Shown here: positions 59,673-64,000 of the stretch, piece by piece | How positions within the stretch are numbered: position 1 is the first letter of the stretch | Layout of the letters: the number at the start of each line of letters is the position of its first letter | Origin: Epilithonimonas tenax DSM 16811 | GTDB taxonomy: Bacteria > Bacteroidota > Bacteroidia > Flavobacteriales > Weeksellaceae | Assembly (NCBI RefSeq): GCF_000428485.1 | Contig: NZ_AUAA01000007.1 | Span: 1 to 64,000 of the forward strand | Length of the DNA stretch: 64,000 bases | Reading direction: 5' to 3' | Notes under the pieces: model-generated | What the model was told of the DNA's origin: nothing | Databases searched by the model: none | The model's input: only the letters and a program-made list of their open reading frames with translations | Translations under genes and position numbers: made by a program

Positions 59673-60698
59673 TTATTTAATTAGAAAATTAAATTTGTCC
59701 ATATTTTTAAGAGCAATTCCGGTACCTCTAACCACCGCCCTCAAAGGATCTTCTGCCACGAAAACAGGAAGACCAGTTTTCCTGTGAAGCCTGTCTGCCA
59801 AACCTCTTAGCAGTGCTCCTCCGCCAGCAAGATAGATACCTGTTTTGTAAATATCCGCAGCCAGCTCCGGAGGCGTAAGGGAAAGGGTCTCCATTACAGC
59901 ATCTTCTATTCTAATGATAGATTTGTCAAGTGCTTTGGCAATTTCTTTATAGTTGACCATAATCTCTTTTGGTTTCCCAGTGATGAGATCACGTCCCTGC
60001 ACAGGAATATCGTCAATGGGCACATCCAATTCTTCCACAGCGGAACCCACTTCAATTTTAATTCTCTCTGCCGTTCTTTCTCCAATGTATAAGTTATGAT
60101 GTGTTCTCAGGTAATAAGCAATGTCATTGGTAAAAACATCACCTGCGATTTTCACAGATTTATCACAAACAATACCGCCTAATGCTACCACAGCGATCTC
60201 CGTTGTCCCACCTCCTATGTCGATGATCATATTACCTTCAGGTTTCTGAACATCTATCCCAACTCCTATTGCAGCGGCCATTGGTTCATATATCAAGCGG
60301 ACCTCTTTTGCATTGACTTTTTGAGCAGAATCCCTTACCGCTCTTTTTTCCACTTCGGTAATACCAGAAGGGATACATATCACAATCCTAAGTGCCGGCT
60401 GAAAAAACTTGCCTTTGATACCAGGAATCTGCTTGATAAACTCCTTGATCATATGCTCTGAAGCGTGGAAATCCGCAATAACACCATCCTTCAATGGTCT
60501 CACCGTCTTGATATCCTCGTGGGTCTTCCCTTGCATATGTTTTGCTTGTTCTCCCACAGCAATTGGCTTGCCCGTAGAGCGCTCTATTGCGACAATAGAC
60601 GGCTGATCCACAACTATTTTGTTGTTGTGAATAATAAGCGTGTTAGCAGTTCCCAAGTCAATCGCAATCTCTTGCGTAAACATATCCAATATACCCAT
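59673..60698 (-). CDS. mreB: rod shape-determining protein MreB (actin-like)
   Basis: A 341-residue actin homologue with the phosphate loop DLGTANT at 14-20, DIGGGTTEIAV near 166, and YLAGGGALLRGLADRL in the C-terminal lobe. It forms filaments that position the elongation machinery. As the first gene of the mreBCD-mrdA-rodA group it is read leftward from a box at 60723. Family specificity for rod-shaped cells fits a rod-shaped organism. Confidence 0.97.
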   Translation of the reverse strand: MGILDMFTQEIAIDLGTANTLIIHNNKIVVDQPSIVAIERSTGKPIAVGEQAKHMQGKTHEDIKTVRPLKDGVIADFHASEHMIKEFIKQIPGIKGKFFQPALRIVICIPSGITEVEKRAVRDSAQKVNAKEVRLIYEPMAAAIGVGIDVQKPEGNMIIDIGGGTTEIAVVALGGIVCDKSVKIAGDVFTNDIAYYLRTHHNLYIGERTAERIKIEVGSAVEELDVPIDDIPVQGRDLITGKPKEIMVNYKEIAKALDKSIIRIEDAVMETLSLTPPELAADIYKTGIYLAGGGALLRGLADRLHRKTGLPVFVAEDPLRAVVRGTGIALKNMDKFNFLIK

Positions 60699-60722
60699 TT
60701 TGTTCAGTAATTATTAAGTTTA

Positions 60723-60730
60723 CAAAGATA
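60723..60730 (-). promoter_or_regulatory. -7 box of the mreB operon
   Basis: CAAAGATA (TATCTTTG on minus), 24 bases before the mreB ATG. The region between mreB and hemA (285 bases) is otherwise featureless and AT-rich. Confidence 0.6.
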
Positions 60731-60965
60731 TAAATTTAGAGCCATTCTATCTGATGAATTAAAAATAATTTGGTTAAAATTTTATTAAAATTTCAATAAA
60801 AAATACCAATTAAAAAATCAGAATCACATTCAAAATTCTAAAATTATTACGCTTACAATAAAACATTGAGTCTTTTATGATTCTTTTCACGATGATAAAC
60901 ATATACTATAGATTTTATCAATTTTCAAAAATCATATTCGGAAACAGTTTTTGTATTAAATATCG

Positions 60966-60973
60966 TAAATTTG
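60966..60973 (+). promoter_or_regulatory. -7 box of the hem operon
   Basis: TAAATTTG, 10 bases before the hemA ATG at 60984. Confidence 0.55.
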
Positions 60974-60983
60974 CCAACTGAAA

Positions 60984-62273
60984 ATGAGTACTAAAAATAA
61001 ATTTCACCAAACGTCAGATTTCGCCGTTCTCAGCATCAGTTATGAAAAAGCCGATGCTGAAACCCGTGGCAGATTTGCGTTTTTTGATGATCATATCAAA
61101 GCCTTTGTCAATCAGATCCACGAGCAGGATTATGGTGACGCTTTCGTGGTTTCCACTTGCAACAGGACAGAGATCTATTCTACCACAAAAAATTACCTTC
61201 ATATCGCAGAACTCTATTGCAACACTGTGGGCGTTTCCCTTTCAGAATTTCTGAATTACGTCAATGTCCTGCAAAGAGAAGATGCTTTGTATCATCTTTT
61301 TCGTGTGGCAGCAGGTTTGGAGAGTCAGATCATTGGCGATTTCGAGATCGTTTCTCAGATCAAAAATGCCTATCACAGATTCAAAACTTACAAAGATTTT
61401 TCCAATCCTTATTTGGAACGTGCCATCAATTCCTCCATTCAGATTTCGAAAAGGATCAAGAATGAAACCGGGATCAGCACTGGATCAGCTTCGGTTTCTT
61501 ACGCTGCTGTTCATTATATCCTGAACAATACAAAACACATCCACGAGAAGAACATCTTGCTTCTTGGTGTTGGAGAAATAGGTCAGAACACAATAGAAAA
61601 CCTTGTAAAACACATCTACCAGCCGAACATCAAAATTGCCAACCGCTCTTTTGAAAAAGCAGAGAAAATTGCTGATAAATACAATATTCCACAAATTGAT
61701 TTTGACACGTTCCCGGAAGAACTAAAAAAAACAGACGTTCTGATCGTTGCCACCGGCGCACAGAAGTACATCGTCAACCAGGACAATTTTCCGAAAGAGA
61801 AAGAAATGCTGGTCATCGATCTTTCTATCCCGAATAATGTTCAGAAAGAAATCGGCAACTTGGAAAACGTGACCCTGATAGATGTGGATCAACTTTCGCA
61901 AACGATCAAGGCCACGATGGACCAACGTAAAAAAGAAATCCCCAAAGCCGAAGCCATCATCAAGGATATGGCAAAAGAATTTGTAGATTGGGAAAAGAAA
62001 AGAAAACTGGCACCGCAGATCAACCATTTCAAAAATTCTCTGAAAAGGATCGAAGAAATAGAAATGCACAACATCCACAAGAAATTCCATTACGCCAAGA
62101 TCGAGGATATGGAACTGTCCAACAATCTGGTGCAGAAGATCACGAATCGATTTGCGAAGTACATTATGGAAAATCCTTCCCGTGCAGATGAAATCACAAA
62201 ACTAATGGAAGAAATTCTTGACATTCATAAACAGGAAAACAATGACGACAATAAGAATAGGAACGCGAAATAG
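60984..62273 (+). CDS. hemA: glutamyl-tRNA reductase
   Basis: Reduces glutamyl-tRNA to glutamate-1-semialdehyde, the first step of the C5 route to tetrapyrroles. The catalytic Cys59 lies in STCNRTEIYS, the NADPH-binding motif is LLLGVGEIGQNT, and a C-terminal dimerisation domain ends in a polar tail. The 429-residue length is normal. Its last 32 bases overlap hemC (start at 62242), so the haem genes are tightly coupled. Confidence 0.96.
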   Translation: MSTKNKFHQTSDFAVLSISYEKADAETRGRFAFFDDHIKAFVNQIHEQDYGDAFVVSTCNRTEIYSTTKNYLHIAELYCNTVGVSLSEFLNYVNVLQREDALYHLFRVAAGLESQIIGDFEIVSQIKNAYHRFKTYKDFSNPYLERAINSSIQISKRIKNETGISTGSASVSYAAVHYILNNTKHIHEKNILLLGVGEIGQNTIENLVKHIYQPNIKIANRSFEKAEKIADKYNIPQIDFDTFPEELKKTDVLIVATGAQKYIVNQDNFPKEKEMLVIDLSIPNNVQKEIGNLENVTLIDVDQLSQTIKATMDQRKKEIPKAEAIIKDMAKEFVDWEKKRKLAPQINHFKNSLKRIEEIEMHNIHKKFHYAKIEDMELSNNLVQKITNRFAKYIMENPSRADEITKLMEEILDIHKQENNDDNKNRNAK

Positions 62274-63150
62274 TCCGCTTGCGCTTTGGCAGGCACACGA
62301 AGTTGAAGCCAAACTTCAGAATTTGGGCTTTCAAACACAGATCGTTCCCATCATCAGCTCCGGAGATAAAAACCTGAACCAACCGCTTTACGCCTTGGGA
62401 ATCACCGGCATTTTCACCAAAGATCTGGACATTGCTTTGCTTAATGATGAGATTGATATTGCGGTTCATTCCCTAAAAGATGTTCCGACGCTTTTGCCGG
62501 AAAACATTCAGATCTCAGCGGTTTTGGAAAGGGATTTTCCAGAAGATGTATTGGTCAGAAACAAAGACGCAGAAGCGTTGGATTTGAATACCTTGAAAAT
62601 TGCGACCAGCAGTTTGAGAAGACGCGCTTTTTGGCTGAAAGAATTTCCGGAAACTGAATTTACCGACATCCGTGGAAATGTACAAACACGATTAAAAAAA
62701 CTGGACGATGGCGTTGCAGATGCGACGATATTTTCACTAGCCGGAATCAAAAGGATGAATCTGGATGTAGCGTATGAACAAATCCCATTCTTGTTACAAG
62801 CACCTTCGCAAGGTGTGGTTGCAATCGCCAGCAAAATTGACAATCCGGAATTGAGCCTTATTTTAAAATCAATATCTCATCAAGACACTGAGATTTGCGT
62901 TACGATAGAAAGAGAATTCCTGAAAACACTAGAAGGCGGCTGTACAGCGCCGATTGGCGCAAAAGCTGAATTAGTAGGCAATCAAATCAGATTTGTCGGC
63001 AGACTTTGTTCGCTTGATGGAAAAGATTGCATCGAAACAGATGAAATATTGGAATGGAATGATTCTGAGAATTTTGGTGAAAAATGGGCACTGAAAGTTT
63101 TGGAAAACGGCGGCAAAGAATTGATGCACAACATTAAAAAAAGTTTGTAG
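62242..63150 (+). CDS. hemC: porphobilinogen deaminase (hydroxymethylbilane synthase)
   Basis: Polymerises four porphobilinogens into hydroxymethylbilane on its dipyrromethane cofactor. The start ATG at 62242 gives the usual MTTIRIGTRNSPLAL; the ATG at 62218 would add eight residues. Cofactor Cys234 lies in GGCTAPIGA, with the catalytic Asp in HSLKDVPT and the Arg pair in SSLRRRAF. The 302-residue length is standard. Overlaps hemA by 32 bases and precedes the palindrome before hemD. Confidence 0.95.
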   Translation: MTTIRIGTRNSPLALWQAHEVEAKLQNLGFQTQIVPIISSGDKNLNQPLYALGITGIFTKDLDIALLNDEIDIAVHSLKDVPTLLPENIQISAVLERDFPEDVLVRNKDAEALDLNTLKIATSSLRRRAFWLKEFPETEFTDIRGNVQTRLKKLDDGVADATIFSLAGIKRMNLDVAYEQIPFLLQAPSQGVVAIASKIDNPELSLILKSISHQDTEICVTIEREFLKTLEGGCTAPIGAKAELVGNQIRFVGRLCSLDGKDCIETDEILEWNDSENFGEKWALKVLENGGKELMHNIKKSL

Positions 63151-63154
63151 CAGA

Positions 63155-63269
63155 TTTAATGCAAAGGCGCAACTATTTGTTCATTTGAAATGTTCAAAGT
63201 CGCCAAGTTAAAAATTTGCGACTTCTATATCAATAACAATTACTATTTTTTTTGCGCCTTTGCGTTAAA
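63155..63269. repeat. nested palindromic repeat between hemC and hemD
   Basis: TTTAATGCAAAGGCGCAA at 63155-63172 and TTGCGCCTTTGCGTTAAA at 63252-63269 match as an inverted repeat at 17 of 18 positions. An inner pair, AGTCGCCAA (63199-63207) and TTTGCGACT (63215-63223), matches at 8 of 9. The inner arms are the same as those of the hairpin at 25085. An open frame through it would add 29 residues to HemD and is rejected. Confidence 0.75.
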
Positions 63270-63276
63270 AGACCAT

Positions 63277-63963
63277 ATGAAAATCCTTTTTACAAAATCA
63301 CTGGACAAAAAAGAAGTTGCTGAGAAATTGGGAACGGAGATGTTGCTTGATTTTGTAGAAGTGATCAAAACTGCTGTTATCAAAGTCAAAACTTTCGAAC
63401 TTAAGAACAACTCTTTGATTTTCACGAGCGTGAATGGTGTGAAAGCCTTCTTCGATAATGCTTTTGACGCAAACGAAAACTTTGCAGAGAAGCATTACAA
63501 TAAAATCTACGCCGTTGGTTCACAGACGAAAAAGGAACTCAGGAAACACCACTTTGGGACTTTCAAGCTTTGTAAAAATGCTGCAGAACTATCGCAGTTT
63601 ATCATAGAAAATTCTGTTGAGGAAAAGTTTCTGCATTTTTGCGGCAATCTGGCGCTGGATATTCTGGATGAAAAACTGCCGCTTCAGAATATTTCTTACA
63701 AAAAAATTCCTGTGTACAAAACCGAATTGCTTTTTCCGAAAATCACTGAGAAATATCAGGCTGTGGTTTTCTTCAGTCCAAGCGGAGTTCGTAGTTTTGC
63801 GAAGTTCAATAGTCTGGAGGATTTGACAATCTTTTCGATTGGAAAAACAACAACGTCAGAATTGAAGAAACTCACTGAAAATAAAATAATTACAAGTCCT
63901 AAAAATACATTAACAGATCTGTTGAATTTGATTTCTAAGGATGCTTCGACAGGCTCAGCATGA
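63277..63963 (+). CDS. hemD: uroporphyrinogen-III synthase
   Basis: Closes and inverts ring D of hydroxymethylbilane to make uroporphyrinogen III. A 228-residue two-lobe protein; weak family sequence conservation is normal, but the motifs IFTSVNGVKAFFDNAF, KIYAVGSQTKKEL, VVFFSPSGVRSF and IFSIGKTTTSELKK are recognisable. The start is set at the ATG at 63277; the frame upstream of it lies in a palindromic repeat. The last residues DASTGSA and the stop come from a dispersed repeat word, so the natural C-terminus may be shorter or different. Positioned after hemC in one operon. Confidence 0.9.
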   Translation: MKILFTKSLDKKEVAEKLGTEMLLDFVEVIKTAVIKVKTFELKNNSLIFTSVNGVKAFFDNAFDANENFAEKHYNKIYAVGSQTKKELRKHHFGTFKLCKNAAELSQFIIENSVEEKFLHFCGNLALDILDEKLPLQNISYKKIPVYKTELLFPKITEKYQAVVFFSPSGVRSFAKFNSLEDLTIFSIGKTTTSELKKLTENKIITSPKNTLTDLLNLISKDASTGSA

Positions 63964-63966
63964 CAA
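63939..63966. repeat. GATGCTTCGACAGGCTCAGC repeat at the hemD end
   Basis: GGATGCTTCGACAGGCTCAG followed by CATGACAA is a dispersed repeat word that I recall from many Bacteroidota and other genomes; its reverse reading yields the shadow peptide CHAEPVEAS. Here it encodes the end of HemD and supplies the TGA stop. Confidence 0.65.
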
Positions 63967-63972
63967 ATTTTT

Positions 63973-64000
63973 ATGTGGTTTGGAAGACTCATGTTGAAAC
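63973..64000 (+). CDS. possible start of the next gene, cut by the window edge
   Basis: An ATG at 63973 opens a frame (MWFGRLMLK) that runs off the edge. It may be the next gene of the hem operon or chance; nine codons are too few to tell. Confidence 0.25.

Noticed and set aside
63190-63276. 29-residue N-terminal extension of HemD
   Set aside because: Encoded by the nested palindrome; the ATG at 63277 gives the usual HemD start.
1-64000. CRISPR array, rRNA or tRNA genes
   Set aside because: No direct repeats with regular spacers and no tRNA cloverleaf or rRNA words were recognised by eye; a covariance search would be decisive.

Overview
The window looks like chromosome of a Bacteroidota, most likely Flavobacteriales close to Chryseobacterium or another Weeksellaceae genus. 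The evidence is the AT-rich base composition, the near absence of Shine-Dalgarno sites, many promoters with the Bacteroidota -7 box TAnnTTTG, and lineage-typical families: a type IX secretion sorting domain, a GLPGLI protein, GH3-like and DUF2520 proteins, an OmpA with thrombospondin type 3 repeats, a DUF4407 protein and a FeoB-associated Cys-rich peptide. The genus is inference from protein recollection; no rRNA or tRNA gene was found to support it.

Layout. 1-350: the 3' end of an IS982-type transposase, cut by the window edge. 0.5-8 kb: a beta-helix lipoprotein, a MazG-like hydrolase, aroA, a Uma2 nuclease, two unknowns, an SDR enzyme and a BamA/TamA-like outer-membrane protein. 8.2-9.7 kb: guaB. 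9.7-12.3 kb (minus): an operon of three secreted phage-tail-collar-like proteins and one type IX cargo protein. 12.4-20.5 kb: small exported proteins, TPR and DUF4407 proteins, BrkB-like membrane protein, gamma carbonic anhydrase, Nfu Fe-S scaffold, ferrochelatase and a VOC protein. 20.9-25 kb: ruvC, a PIF1-like helicase and a two-gene module ending in a frameshifted PIN-domain gene. 25-31 kb (minus): serS, a lipoprotein, a flippase and a glycosyltransferase. 31-37 kb (minus): an MlaD/Fe-S oxidoreductase operon and a PpiD-like foldase. 36.8-38.7 kb: an ECF sigma factor with anti-sigma-like and periplasmic partners. 38.8-49 kb: DUF2520, GLPGLI, feoA-feoB and a small FeoB-associated gene, glmM, ydcF, an MFS exporter divergent from a Gdx/SugE exporter, and GH3. 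49.2-54.6 kb: rplU-rpmA, yebC, OmpA, smpB and an ABC-F ATPase. 54.9-60.7 kb (minus): mreB-mreC-mreD-mrdA-rodA. 61-64 kb: hemA-hemC-hemD.

Core metabolism dominates: shikimate, GMP and cell-wall precursor synthesis, haem synthesis at two loci, iron import and Fe-S assembly, rod-shape elongation, ribosome rescue and translation. Accessory character is seen mainly in the tail-collar operon, the PIN module, the Uma2 neighbourhood and the IS remnant.

The least explained content is intergenic. Six copies of about 100-130 bp foldback elements fall into two related families (A: 7886, 20649, 47117; B: 16695, 49067, 54600), each with two conserved end blocks around a variable core that is often an inverted repeat. 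Other short palindromic repeats have invaded gene edges: they appear to supply the start region of the BamA-like gene and the last codons of hemD. Several genes have a -7 box ending only 4-5 bases before the start codon, which suggests leaderless mRNAs. No CRISPR array, rRNA, tRNA, complete prophage or complete insertion sequence was seen.
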